Positions 45,936-58,503 of a stretch of DNA of 64,000 nt are shown here, one piece after another. The notes below the pieces were generated by a model. The model was not told the origin of the DNA. It made no database searches and was given only the letters and a program-made list of their open reading frames with translations. This DNA comes from Paguma larvata (lineage: Eukaryota; Chordata; Mammalia; Carnivora; Viverridae). Location: the NCBI GenBank assembly GCA_030068075.1, contig CM057844.1, positions 17,344,001-17,408,000 of the forward strand, in the 5' to 3' direction. A program made the position numbers and the translations under genes. Position 1 is the stretch's first letter. Each line of letters begins with the position of its first letter.

Positions 45936-46454
45936 AAAATGGTTCTTAATATACAACAACCCTTCTCTCAACTTAGTTGCTATCTGAGTTCTTTGGAGAT
46001 CAGCTCTGAAGAGCAGCTCAGTCCCACTAGCCTCAATCCTACCCTTCCCCAAAGACGCACTCCCTTTTTACATCATGTCTTACTTGAGGCATTCCCTGCC
46101 CTCTGACAAATCTATAAAGCCTCTCAGATGATGGTTGGGCTTGAGCTTGGAATTCACACTTGTTACTTTCATTCCTGATGTGAAGCCTCTCTACGGTCAT
46201 CCATCACTGCTCCTAGGAGTCTGAAATCATCATGAAAATAGTAGTGTATAATTTCCTAATGTGATAAGTTGTTAGAAAATTAAACTAATCTTGGGCAGAG
46301 TTCCAGAGATTTTTGCATTCCAATGGTGAAACAATGGCTAGTCTATGTGGAGTGTTGGTCCTGGTTTTAAAATAAGTGGGTTGTACTGTTTGATCATTAA
46401 GTGTTTTTCAGACTCTGACTAAATACAAAAATAAATATCTAAGCAACATATATA

Positions 46455-46915
46455 TGCGTATCAGTTATCTACCCCTGCATAAGTCATCCTAAAATTTAAG
46501 ACAATAACAATTGTTTATTATGCTCATGAATACACAATATGAGATGGTTTGGTGGAGGTTGTTCATCTGTGCTTCCAGGAACTCAACTATGGGATAGAGG
46601 AGCCATTTTTAACATGGCTGACTGACATGGCTAGCTCAGTTTGTGCTGGATACTGGCTGATAGCTTGGCTGGAGCTAGGGGCCAGGAACTATGGTTCCTC
46701 TCAATGTGGCCTCATCACAGACTACCTTGGCTTTCTCACACAATGACATCCCAGATGTTCTGAAGTACACAATTTTATGATCTAGCCTCAGAAATCACAT
46801 AGTGCTTGCTTTCATTTTACTTCATTCATTGACATAATTAAAATGGCCCATCCAGGTTCAAGGAGAGGGGATGTGGACTTTACCTCTTGATGACAGCTTG
46901 TCAAGATACCAGAAC
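46455..46915 (-). mobile_element. Ancient LTR-like element, antisense
   Basis: TATCAGTTATCTACCCCTGC with ATAAGTCATCCTAAAATTTA, GACATGGCTAGCTCAGTTTG, CAATGTGGCCTCATCACAGA, TTTTATGATCTAGCCTCAGA and TTCAAGGAGAGGGGATGTGG follow the order of the element family at 13990-14740, also in antisense. Confidence 0.6.
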
Positions 46916-48160
46916 ATGTAAGATGGGAGATACCGTTGCTGCCATCCATGAAAAATACTGTCTGAACAAATCTCAAGTGATCTTTATTAAATCTGATTGC
47001 AAAAACTTTGGCCTATAAAAAGAAATCAGCCACAGACAGGTATTTGCAAGTGAATTAATTGAGAAGCATTGCTCAAATGCGGTTGAACATTCAGAGCAAA
47101 GGTGTGGGTTTTCCTCTTTGAATATCCATTAAATTAACACGGAAAAAATTCTTGATCTTTGAGTGCTATTTAAACAAATATGAACAGTAACAAATTATCT
47201 TTTAAATAAGAAAAGAAATATGAATTGAATATAGTCGGCAATTTACAATATGCTTCAGATCTCGAAGGAACATGAGAAAGACATGAGGGAAAGACAGAGG
47301 AAGAAAATTAGAAGAAAGAAAAATTATACAGCAAGAGAGAAAGAGAGAAAGGCATCAAGAGGGGAGGGCAAGAAGTGCAATTTTATTGGCCTAACACAAG
47401 ATTTCACCAGGTACTATTTTGAGCAGCTGCCAAATTCTAGACACCACACTTCTAGCACGCTGTCTTTCGGCATGCCACCTTCCCTTCCCATTGCCTGATT
47501 TCCTAGAATTCTGAGCAAGGAGAACTGGGAAGCCAGTAGCAGTCCCTTCCTTTGTTCAGTGAAGGAAGCTCTGTGACATAAACCCTCATGGTTTCAAAGA
47601 TTTGGGGAAGTGAAAAATAACTCTGTATTAAAATATGATTACAGAAGTGACACCATATGATGCTCAATATCTGTCCACTCCAGGAAGAATTCACATGACT
47701 CTAAGCATGTCCATTGGCTCAAAATGTTTGAGCAGACCCTATCTACACGTAACAGTAGCTTTTACTCGGAGTGACATAAGGAGCTTATAGAAGGATTTAG
47801 GCAGAGAGGAATGGATCTAACTCAAGTTTTGAAAGAATTACTCTGCAGTGTGGAGAAGGAATTATGATCAAATAGTGAAGCTGGAGGAGTAACAGGTAAG
47901 GTAGAAGCAAGAAGAATACTTTGGAAGCTGTTGAAATAATCTAGGCAAATAATGTTTCTAGCCCTCAATTCCAATGAGGGCTTGGAAAAGGATGGTAGGA
48001 TAGCCCTGGTGAGATATGGTTAAGTTCAGGATTTTCTGATGTTGCTAGAAATCCACATTATATTAGCTTTTGTTAGTACTGTCTCATTGGATCTCTCCAG
48101 GACTTTGATCCTAAATACCAACAGTGGGGTCAGAGTCAGTATCAGATTAATGAGAGTAAG
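46916..48160. other. Mostly single-copy, one possible old LINE fragment
   Basis: No gene. 47770-47990 (GGATCTAACTCAAGTTTTGA, GAATTACTCTGCAGTGTGGA and CTGTTGAAATAATCTAGGCA) matches in order an old mammalian LINE-like repeat ('aaaggatcactctggctgctgtg ... ttgcaataatccaggcgag'). The A- and G-rich frame at 47250-47498 has no domain. Confidence 0.45.
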
Positions 48161-48164
48161 CTAA

Positions 48165-48303
48165 TTGGTGTTTCTCAAACTTCACTGTATCTGCAAATTA
48201 ACTGATGATCTATGAAAATGCAGGTTCTGATTGAGCAGATGGAGGGTGGGCCTGAGATTCTGCATTTCTAAGTTCCCAGGTGATGTGATGATCCAAAGAC
48301 CAC
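48165..48303 (+). mobile_element. hAT-Charlie MITE, MER5-like, sense
   Basis: Starts GGTGTTTCTCAAACTTCACT, then AAAATGCAGGTTCTGATTGA, GTGGGCCTGAGATTCTGCAT and AGTTCCCAGGTGATGTGATG. The right terminus is degraded. Confidence 0.75.
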
Positions 48304-49785
48304 AAAATGAAAGGGTAACCTATTAAATAGCAACTGGCCAAGTACAATCTTGAACTTCTGGTGTGGATACTAAAAATCTCATACTCACTTATGACTTCAT
48401 CCTGTTTCTGAGGATAAATCATGAAGACCTTCTGTTGCTGTTCTTCATATTCTGGCAAGTGGGTTGATGTATACACAGATTACTATGGTTTTCTATTTCA
48501 TTCCTTCTAAAGTAAAGGCTGATTTTCAATTTGCTGATGTTTATCTATGCAAAGGTTTCTTATACGAATTAGTAGCAATAAGTTACACAAGATGAGCATG
48601 CACGTAATTGTACAACATGGCAAATTCAAAACTATGCATACATATTTAACTCTTAAAGATCACAACACAAATGTGAAGTCAGAGCTCATTAAATTAGAGA
48701 CTGATTTAACCAAATGATTTGTGCAGCCATTACACAGGTGTTCCATTTCAGAAAGTATTAGAGCATAGTGCCGGGGGCCTCAAAGCTAATTTCTAACCTA
48801 GACTAATCATGCCAGGAATAATGAGCTGCCGTTACTGCCTTGTGAATCAGACCCTATGATATTTAAAATAATTAACATCAAAGCCAAAGTAGAAGGTCAC
48901 TGAATTCACCAGTCATAAAATGTTAGTACAAAACCAAAGGCTGTACGTGTTTGCTTAACAATTTTTAACGCTCAAGTTATAAAAATGGCATTAGGAGGGA
49001 CACAAATATCATCTTCAAAATTGTTGCTCCCCAAAGTAATTGCCAGCAAGCACAGAAGCCTCCCAATGAAAAGGTTATTTAAAGTAAAGGTGTTACTCAA
49101 AAGCCATTATAAGTATTTAAAAAGACCAGGAAACTTGAGCGATGGACTGGCTGATGGGATCTATCAGCTTGCTGGCTGCAATCCCAAGAGATGAACTGGT
49201 ATGAAGATTTGCTTTCCATTTGTAGGCGGTTGGAAAGAAGTGTGAAATGAGTTGGTTTGTCCGGGCTGAGTTCCCAAGAAAAGGGTGTCTTTTCATACCA
49301 AAAGCTCCCACCCAAACTGGCAGGGTGCTTCAAGTCAAAGATTTAGACAGTCAAATAAGTGCTAATTGAGTTAGAGGTTTGGTTAGGAAGTGGGTTAACA
49401 ATTAAGTTCAGCTCAGGCCCTTTAATGGCCCAACCACTAGCCTTGAGAGGCTTTGGAATAGAACACCAAAGCAGAAGAAGGCTTTCTAATCCACTACTAG
49501 GGCTTTGATTGAAATTCCTAATCTTTGGCTGGAACAAGTGTGAGACAGTGGAGAGATAAGTGGCCCATAGTGACAGAATTAGAGGAAGTTATGAAATTGA
49601 TACTGAGGATGTGTCTATTCACAAGATTCTTCTAGAGATATACAAATCTGCAGAGCCACAATGGGGAACTCCAAAAAAGAGAAGAATTTCATCTTTAAAA
49701 GAGGACAACACTAGTCAATAGCTTTACACTGCTGTTTTCTATGGCCAAGTACTCAGCAAGTATTATTATTAAAGAATCCCACACA
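48304..49785. other. Single-copy sequence, no gene seen
   Basis: No repeat signature through about 48480-49780, unusual in length for this window. Open frames at 48985-49194 and 49097-49537 lack recognisable domains. The lack of repeats could reflect constraint or chance. Confidence 0.4.
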
Positions 49786-49834
49786 GTATTTTTATTTAGC
49801 AAATACTTTTCATCAGGCTTATTATTGCCAGACC

Positions 49835-49985
49835 CTGTTCTTCTTGCTTTCCAAATGTTACCAGTTCACTTATCCCTCATAATAGGCCTCTGAGGTATAA
49901 ATAACATTATCATCAACTTACAAATGAGGAAACTGAGGCACAGAGATGCTCAAGAACTTATAAATAGTGTTGGAAAAGGCATCTG
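49835..49985 (-). mobile_element. MIR SINE, antisense
   Basis: TTATCCCTCATAATAGGCCT, CTGAGGTATAAATAACATTA, ACAAATGAGGAAACTGAGGC and ACAGAGATGCTCAAGAACTT: antisense MIR blocks in order. Confidence 0.82.
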
Positions 49986-49989
49986 GGTT

Positions 49990-52560
49990 CAAAGAGATGA
50001 AGAGAACGTTACAGAAGAAAGGAAGCAAATATTTATTATTCTCCTTGGAAGGAAGGAAGATGTATAAAAACCCAAGAGAGAATTTAATAGGCCTCTTCAC
50101 TGCCCTTTTCTCACAAGGGCCAAAATGAAAGCCCATTAATAAAGCTTAAAACTGAAATTTAGTACAGATAAAAGCAATCCTCATTACCCAACATGTAATT
50201 AACTGGAGAATTCACAGCTGTGGGACATTATGGGTGAAGGATGAGGCTTGCCGATTCAGGCTGCTGATTTTCAAACAAGGTGTTAAAACCAAGCCACCAG
50301 ATCTCTTCAATGCAGGTTGTAGCTCTGGCCACTTTGCCATAGGTGGTGATAAGAATTCTAAATGTGGAAAACAGATTCCAAGAGTCTTGCAGATTAAGGA
50401 AACTGAAGCTCAACATGTATCCCCCTGCTAAGCAAAAACTGCCCTATCATGCAGTCACTCCACTCCTGCCTTGCGACTTTCCTAATGGAAGATGTTCAAT
50501 CTCCCACCACTCAGCGACAAATTCACCATCAGCATTTCCCTACTCCTCATGGCCTTCCAAGCTCCTGCAAAACTCCCTCTCCACAAAGGTCCATGACACC
50601 TAACTCTATCACTGCCTGTCCCTCCACAGGGTTGATAGCTCCTGGCTCCTAGAATCCCTCCATCCACTGACTACTTTGGTACTTGGACCACAATATTCTT
50701 AGATCACTATAGTTCTTGCCAATTGTCAACATTCAAGTAAACAGCACAGTCATTATCAGATACCTATGGTGTCCCATCTGCCTGAACCCAGTACTAAAAT
50801 TTCTACTGTCTTTGCTAATCTATTTTATGGCCATAATCTGAATTTCAGGACTGCTCCACTTCTGAAATTTTAATTCCATACACCCTTCTTTCTGAGCACA
50901 TTCTTCTATTTTCCTCCTTCACTTACTATGTCCTCCAGTTCTAGTGGCTTCCCTTTCCCCCCATTCCAAGACTCTTCTTCTTATTTCCTTTCCTAAGCAG
51001 TCTTGTCACCCTGGTTTGCTCTTTCAACTTCTACTTTACCTATTAGCTCCTCGTGCCTTGTCATTTTGCCACATCTCCAAACCTAGATCAATAACCATGT
51101 GTTTTCTCTCTTTTTACATCCAGACAAATACTGGTGGAAAAAGTACCACGAAACTTTGCAGATGAGTGACACTGTTGAGAGGTACAAAACTTTGCAAACA
51201 CATCTATAGACTTATACAGTTTCCAGGAAACATGATTTAATCCCTGGCCTCTGGCAAAAAGTGACTAATTAGCTCAAGACCCCCCTACCTCAGTGCCAAA
51301 GCTCATAGGAAGTCGAGCTCAATCCAGGTGGATAACAGTATTACACTTCAGATAGTTGGGCATAATCCAAATTCTCTTATACAATAAACTCCAGGTTTAA
51401 CCAAGTTATTTTATAGTTCTGGAATTTTATTACATGCAATTCCATGTAAAATTAGTGACATTTGGGAATCTTTTTGCATTTTAGTAGCATTTGTTTGAAA
51501 AGAATTTGACCTATACTTCTAAATAATGTGCTTAATGATGGGGTCCAAAGATGGTAATGAAATGGAGGTAAAAGACATGCATCACATAGCCGAAAGCTAA
51601 ATCACAGCTTCAAAGGGCTGAGGAACATTCTTAAGGCTTACATTCAAATGTCTTTTTATTTAACAATATTACTTACAAAAAAAAAAAAAAACCCACCTCC
51701 CGGGCCTGTATTAATTGTTCTCTCCAAAGCCATCTTCAATTTCAAACTTGACTTTTTTTATACTCCATTAAACAGCTAATAATAACTAATGTATCCAATG
51801 TCACTTTCCACGTAACTGAAGATTTCTACACATTAGTGATCTTTCTAAAATTGATTAAACTCTTCCCTGCCATCTTAAGGATAATGTATAAACAACATTT
51901 AGCTATTTATTGAATTTGCAAAATCTTCTTGTTAAAGGTCAATTATAGAACTTGCAAAAACTGTTTGACTTCTCAGAGAATTTTTATGATTCCCTCTGGG
52001 TTTTTGTCTATATTCCCAAAGTTGAAGTGGCTAGAAAAATGTCCTATAGATAAATTTGTTGCTAAATCACAATAAATATGTGCTATTATCTCAGCAGTAT
52101 CGGGAAGTTTAATAATGGCCTCTAAACATCTCTCTGAAGGTTGTCTCTTTCAGGTTAACTCCAGAAATAGTCTCTAAGGTCTACGAAAAGTAACATATTC
52201 CACTCAAAAATATGAAAAATAACATAATTTTTAAAACTTATCATATCAATTATGGCTTCAAAGTTGTTCAATCCCAAGTTTACTTTGTTGACTTCATACT
52301 TGTTTGTAGAGCCTGGTGAACAGAATGGGACAAAGTCAAATGACATTTCCACTCTGAGTTTCAGGTACCTCAGCTCTCAATGAGAGTGTGACCTCTTGCT
52401 TCTCTCTGCTCTTCCAGATTTCAGAGTCCATGGTTCAAAAGCCATAGTGCACGTGAAAGCACTTTGAACAGAATAATGAGCTTTATCAATGGAAGAGCAA
52501 AGCCAACTGACACCAGGAAAGCTTTTGGTGACTGGCAGGAACATTATTCATTTTTCACAA
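49990..52560. other. Single-copy sequence, no gene seen
   Basis: The C- and T-rich part 50440-51150 holds several short frames (for example 50343-50652 and 50944-51165) without recognisable domains. It may be an unrecognised ancient LINE. An A15 run lies at 51677-51691. Nothing else recognised. Confidence 0.4.
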
Positions 52561-52564
52561 CTTC

Positions 52565-52620
52565 TCACCTAATGTGTATCAGGCACTCAGTAAAGGTTTA
52601 ATGAATAAACGAACAAAGAA
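52565..52620 (+). mobile_element. L2/MIR 3' end fragment
   Basis: GTGTATCAGGCACTCAGTAA with AGGTTTAATGAATAAACGAA is the terminal block of L2 ('ggcactcaataaatgtttgttgaatgaatga'). Confidence 0.55.
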
Positions 52621-54805
52621 GCCCACTTGATATTGCTATAAAAGAATTAATAATACGAAATAATTTTGCCCCAAACACTAGAAACTCCTTTTTTATAAAA
52701 ATCTGAAGCATATTCAAAACTGGCTTGGTCACCAGAAACCTCTTTGGAAAGCAGAGTGGCAAACCCTGAAATTAGGCCAAAGGAGTTTTCCTCAGGAATT
52801 TGGCCAAAGAACTGAAATTATCACCTCCACAAGTCAACATCTTAACTTTCAGAGAGAAACTAATTTGAAAAATTTGTTGCTCATCTATGTGAAAGCCTAG
52901 TATACCTATCAAGATAAGTTATCTGGAAGACATGATACTATACTGTTAATTACTGATAGAACAGACTTCAAATATTAGAAAGAGGGAATGTAAAACAGTG
53001 TTGACCATATCAAAGGGAATTTATTGAAGAGACTGAGGTAGGTCTAGCTTATAAAAGACAAAAAAACAAAATAAGAGATGTGGAAACACAATTACCATCC
53101 AAATTAATCTCTCTTAATGCAAAAGAGGGAATGCATTTATTCTAAATAGTCCTAGGAGCAACAAGCAAAGATAGACACCGATTCTAAGGAAAAGCATGTT
53201 AGAAACTGGAAATGCCTAGGAATGAGGTGGACCTTTTGGAGAGGTAACCTCCCTTTAATGGTATAAAATCACCAGGGAAAAGCAGCAGCCAGGTGGGATT
53301 CCATACTACACCCAACCTGATAACTTTTCTTCAAATTTTTTTTTCTTCAAAAAAAAAAATGTCCCTTCGGTTATGACCCAGAAAATGAGAAGGACCAATG
53401 TGAGGGGCCAGACGACTGATGCTCTCAGAGTTCACAGCACAGACATTTCTTCATTGTTAAAAGGTGGCCAGCTGAGAACCAGGTGGCAAACACAGTAAAA
53501 ACTAAATCTCCAGAGGGCTCCAAATTTGTGGTTCATAGCACACAAAACTAGAGCCCTTTTTGCTTTAAGCACAATAAATACTTACTGAATTAAAACATAG
53601 GCAGAAACCGAAGGCAGGCAGAGTGAAACAGTGAGAAATGCCCTCCCTGACATTTCTAAATATGCCAGAGAAACTTTCAACCGCATGTTATAACTTTATA
53701 AATTATGTGTAAACATGACCTCTGAAAAAATGCCAAGGTCGATGAGGCTGAGAGTGACTTCTCTAGTGAATCATAGCTGGGACAGTCATTTTCAAACTCT
53801 GCATGCAATTTTCCACATCTTTTCCAAAATAAGCAGTGTAATGAGTACACACATGATCCAGGCTTCCTCCTGCCAGCTTCCCATCCCCCCATCACACATC
53901 CTTTTCCTAGTAAGAATTCTCTGCTTTGGTTTAAGGACGTCCCACACTACCATTCCTATCCTTTCTTTTCCCTCTCTATCCTTCACTAGCAGAACTTCTA
54001 TAAATAATCCAGGACACTCTACAGGCAATTCACAAATGGAAAACCAATGCAAATTCTACCCAGTATTTTACGCTAATTTTGATTTCTGCCTCTGATATAC
54101 TGACTCCAACAAAGGGAAGGGACTTGGGCAGTTCAGTCAGAATGTCTAGGATTTCTTGCCTGAAACACTGTCTGAATAGTACAAATAACTACAATTTTTG
54201 GAGCACAGATTTTTTTAGGTAACTTTATAATGTGATTCTATTAGGATTCCTGTTTTAAATATAAGAAAACTTTCCCAAAGTTGTTCTTAGGAAGTCAAGA
54301 AAATGAGATTCAAGCTATATCTATGCATTCTACAGCTCAAGCAATTAATCATTACATACCTTTCAATGAATTCACAACAGTTTAAAACTTCAGATTCATC
54401 TCTGGTTTCTCCCATTTCATGGTTCCTTCCATATAAATGATTGAAAAATCTTGTTTCTCCTCTGACTCTCTTAGATACAGTCTCAACTTTGACAATTCCA
54501 CCACCACGTCTGGTCAAAACTTTTTAATAATTCCCTGTGGACTCCAGAATGGTGGTCCATTAACAACTGTTATTCAAAATCCTCAACATTATAGTCCCTC
54601 CATAAGTTAAGAGTCACTATCCACCATTTTTCTTTGATTTGGATAAACTCACTTTGTCGGCCCTGAGTGGAGACACATGGCATGACAAGGCATTTTTCTT
54701 CTTACTGATTCACAAATTTATTTTCGAAAAAAGACAACAACTGGGAATATTTGAAATTAACACCAGCACCATGCATCTTGGATCCAAATAAATCTATTCA
54801 ATCTC
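52621..54805. other. Single-copy sequence, no gene seen
   Basis: Frame at 53715-54095 (126 codons, plus) with an antisense shadow (53792-54052) is without recognisable domains. No repeat recognised. Confidence 0.45.
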
Positions 54806-54809
54806 TCTA

Positions 54810-55145
54810 GAATGTTCCTCACACTCCTAGCCTACACATCACAGCTTCTTAGGAAAGCTTCCTAAAGAAGTTGGAACCTATACCTATCTTTCAAAGCCTG
54901 GCCCCTTTTCTTTGCCCATGAGATATGGCTGGTGACTTTACAAACAGAAGTTATTCCTTCTTCTCACACTCACTCAGGGCCAGTTCTACTTGCTGGGGCT
55001 TTATACATATTAAAATTACTGACAAGTGTTGTATTTCCCATTCTTGATGGTAAGCTTAGAAGGGAGTTAGGTCTGGCCTTTTAGAATTTTGTGGCTTTTT
55101 TTTTTTACATATTATGGACATTCAGTGAGTATTACTAAATTAATC
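54810..55145 (+). mobile_element. Possible L2 3' region, sense
   Basis: TTTCAAAGCCTGGCCCCTTT, GTATTTCCCATTCTTGATGG, TAAGCTTAGAAGGGAGTTAG and TTATGGACATTCAGTGAGTA roughly follow the L2 3' order (aspect of 'gaatgtaagctccatgagggcag ... acatagtaggtgctcaataaat'). Diverged. Confidence 0.45.
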
Positions 55146-56404
55146 ACTTAAAATGTACAGAACATAAATTGCTTTTTGGTATGGAGTCATATAAAAATTG
55201 ACTAGATGAAAAAGCACAAGTGATTTTCAATTTTGCTATTCAGAAACTGCACTTTATTGATTCTTCAAGTCAATACCAATTTTGATTAGAATACTCTTTT
55301 TCATAAATCCCATAAAGTAGTGAAAAGGTCTTGGAAATTTCAATGTTTGGCATTACTCGCAACAGCTAATGAAAGATCCTTTGTCTGACAACATGTCCCG
55401 TCTTCTGGTTCAAAAATAAGGGTTGAGGTAGCAGGGCATGCTTCCTAGGAGGTCATCCAGTTCATAAGCCATATTTCCTGCTTTGGTACAGAACAAAAGC
55501 CCCCAGAGAAACAAGCAAAAATCCTCACAGTTCTTCAAGGTCTTTATCCGCTATAACCAGCTTTCTGTCACAACTAACATTGCCCAGCATAAGACCAGGA
55601 TCCATACCTTCAGCATGTTCACAATTTCTCAATGTATCACAAGAATTCTCATTTGAGGGAGGGGCCATTTCACCTGGGACTAGAGTGGAACACCTGCCTT
55701 GTCATGTGACTGCTGTTGACCTTGAGGCTCCTGGAGGATAATGCTTCAGTTTCAAATAGAGAGATCAAATACGCATCCCTCCTCCTATCTCACTCCCTTA
55801 ATGCCTCCTCCTTCTCTTCTATTTCTCCCCAAAGAATGTTCCCAACTTCTTTTCAGGAATAATTTTTGGTGAGCGAGTAGCAATAATAGCATGGGATAGA
55901 GTGAGAGTCAGAGACAGTCATAGGCCCAAAGAATCACAGGAAATATATAATGTGCTCCTGAGGTACAGTCTACAGACTGCCTAAACAAAAGATTTTAAAT
56001 AAAATCTGAAGAAAATAAGCTACTTAATAATTTAATAGTAGCAGCTTCTATATTATCTTTAAAAATGGACAAGGAGAAATAACACTTGAATAAATTTGAT
56101 ATGCCAGGTAGCTTCAACTCCAAAAGAAGGTTCGTGCTTATACAGAGCAAGGTTCTATAATAGCCTGGTTTTCAATTAATCGTTTTTGCACACATACAGA
56201 GGAACAATGATCAGAGATAGCCTTCTGTTTCAGTGCACTATATTCTGTGGTTTGACATTAAAAGGGGATATTGCACCTGCTTTGTGTCACACCTAATTAT
56301 CATCAAATTTGACAGAACTCTAGAATTTATCCAGGAAAATCATAATTAAGCAGTATCCCTGGATACTGCTCAAAGGGTCCAATGATCAATCTGTAACATT
56401 CTAA
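55146..56404. other. Single-copy sequence, no gene seen
   Basis: No gene or repeat recognised. Confidence 0.45.
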
Positions 56405-56830
56405 TAATAAAAACTATCATTAACTGAATGCTTAGTCTAAGCCAGGCACAGGCCAAGTCTATTATGTGTATTATTTGTCTAATCACCCAATCAACCTTAT
56501 GATGTAATAAAATCATTATGATCAAGGGGCACCTGGGTGGCTCTGTCGGTTGTGCGACCTTCGGCTCAGGTCATGATCTCAGTGTCATGGAATCAAGTCC
56601 TGCGTCAGGCTTCATGCTGAACATGGAGCCTGTTTAAGATTCTCTCTCTCCCTCTGCCTCTCTCCCTTGCATGCACTCTCTCTTTCTCTCTCTCTCTCTC
56701 ACAAAAAAATGTAATCATTACCATCCATACTTTACAGGTGAGTATGAGGAAACTGAAACATTAGAAATGAAGTGAGTTGCTGAGGTGGATGAGCAAAAAG
56801 TAATAGAGCTAGAACTCTAATCCAATCAGA
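56405..56830 (-). mobile_element. MIR SINE, antisense, split by a CAN-SINE
   Basis: Left part 56405-56524: AACTGAATGCTTAGTCTAAG, CCAGGCACAGGCCAAGTCTA and TAATCACCCAATCAACCTTA. Right part from about 56713: CATACTTTACAGGTGAGTAT, GAGGAAACTGAAACATTAGA and AGTAATAGAGCTAGAACTCT. Together these make one MIR in antisense, interrupted by the SINE at 56525-56712. Confidence 0.8.
56525..56712 (+). mobile_element. CAN-SINE, older subtype
   Basis: Head GGGGCACCTGGGTGGCTCTG, linker GTGCGACCTTCGGCTCAGGT, then ATGGAGCCTGTTTAAGATTC, a long CT-rich stretch and an A tail. The GAACATGGAGCCTGTTTAAG body differs from the 'CAGAGCCTGGAGCCTGC' form of the other copies and resembles an older form shared with caniforms. 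Flanks AATCATTATGATCA (56511-56524) and AATCATTACCATCC (56713-56726) agree at 11 of 14 positions. Confidence 0.93.
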
Positions 56831-56913
56831 ATTCAGAGCCAACATAAGTAACTAGTATATTATGCATCCTTCTTAAACAAGAATCACCAAGTGCTTAAAA
56901 GTACCAACTATTA

Positions 56914-57100
56914 GGGGCACCTGTGTGGCTCAGTCTGTTCAGAGTCTGACTTCAGCTCAAGTTGTGATCTCACAGTTCATGAGTTTGAGCCCATTTGGGG
57001 CTTGCTGCTGTTGGATCCTACTACTTTGGATCCTCTTTACCCCTCTCTCCCTGCCCCTCCTTCATTGGAGCTCTCTATCTCAAAAATAAATTTAAAAAAT
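56914..57100 (+). mobile_element. CAN-SINE, diverged
   Basis: Head GGGGCACCTGTGTGGCTCAG, diverged B box GAGTTTGAGCCCA, a shortened body, a pyrimidine-rich stretch and a TCTCAAAAATAAATTT tail. Target-site duplication weak (TACCAACTATTA versus TACTAATAACA). Confidence 0.9.
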
Positions 57101-57124
57101 ACTAATAACAGCGTATGTTAAAAA

Positions 57125-57806
57125 AAAAACAAAAAACACTTGCTCCTGGTGGGGATTAGGTCCAAAAAAGGTACACACATATTACTCCCAGAAATGTCAC
57201 CTGAAGCATCTATCTTTAAAAGCCATGTGACAATAGCCATGTGCTTATTAAAAGTATTAATGCACACAGCCTTTGATCTTGCAGCCCTACTCCTGGGAGT
57301 TAATCCTGTAGGTATAAAAGCATAATATATACAAGGGTATAATGTTAAAATCTACTCCACAAAGGGAAATGTTGAATAAACTGTGGCCTAGTCCTACCAT
57401 GGAAAACAACAAAGACAGTAAAAGGAAAGAGACAGATATGCCCAGTCAGTTGATTCAAGAGACGCTGAGAGAAAAGATGTAAGATATATCCAATTCTCAT
57501 GAGAACATGATTAGAAATTTTAGGATAGTAGGACTCTTCTAGATACTGTTATGGTGAATACTATGTAGTTACATATTTGTCAAACCACACTCAAAGTACA
57601 ACACAAGAACCCTAAGTATGGATTTTAGTTAACATGCAGTAAGTATCAATATTGGATGATCAACTGTAACAAATGTGCCACATTAACATAAGACTGAAGA
57701 ATAGGAAAAATGGGGGAGAGGACTTGAGGGGTTTATGGGATCTGTCTGCACGTCTACTCAATTTTTATGTAAACCTAAAACTTCTCAACAAAACTGTATT
57801 AATTTA
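57125..57806 (+). mobile_element. Old L1M ORF2 end and 3' UTR, sense
   Basis: TTGCAGCCCTACTCCTGGGA, GTTAATCCTGTAGGTATAAA, ATCAACTGTAACAAATGTGC, GGGGTTTATGGGATCTGTCT and CAATTTTTATGTAAACCTAA with AACTTCTCAACAAAACTGTA follow L1M 3' order up to an A-rich end. Confidence 0.72.
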
Positions 57807-58015
57807 AAAAGATGGTTAGAGATCACTATCCATTTATTTAAATATTATAATGGGCATAGAAAAAAAAAACCGTAGGTTGTTAACCTCAGTTGCAGGTTTA
57901 AGGGGCAGAAGAGAAGTGGATAAGGGAGTTAAGCTCCCCAAAAAGTGTTTTCTCAAAATTTTCAACTTACAAGATGAAAACAGTAAGTATTCTATTATCT
58001 AATTCATATAAAACA

Positions 58016-58037
58016 GTGTGTGTATGCATATGCGTGT

Positions 58038-58071
<34 letters not shown>
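58016..58071. repeat. (TG)n microsatellite
   Basis: An interrupted left part, then about 13 uninterrupted TG units. Confidence 0.95.
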
Positions 58072-58073
<2 letters not shown>

Positions 58074-58473
58074 AGAAGGAAAAATATATAGCTGAACAAT
58101 CTGTGCCGGAATTTTTTCCAAGTACTTTTAGAATACTTAATCCTAACACTTCATAAATATTCCTTTCATCAGCTTACCTTCAAACCATAAGATAGGAATA
58201 ATAATTGATAAGAAACTATCACTATGTGAGAAGCTGGATCTTCAGACCATGCTCTGCATCAAGCAAAATTCAATGGTGCATCTGAAGCTGCTAGAGGTAG
58301 TAACTTTAATTATTATTTTTTCTGTTCTTCCTCATTCCAAAGCCAACATGAAATAATGAGTACTCTGCAAGATAGCCTGAGAATTTCTACAGGTATTTAA
58401 GTCAGCATAAGGTTCTATGCTTTAGATTTCCTTCTAAACAAGATTTTAAGATCTTGGTTGGGGGAATCTATAC

Positions 58474-58503
58474 CATACACATACATACATACACACATAC
58501 ATA
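58474..58503. repeat. (CATA)n microsatellite
   Basis: Seven CATA-like units with CACA variants. Confidence 0.9.

Noticed and set aside
53715..54095. 126-codon plus frame
   Set aside because: No recognisable domain; the antisense frame over the same bases is equally open, as expected by chance.
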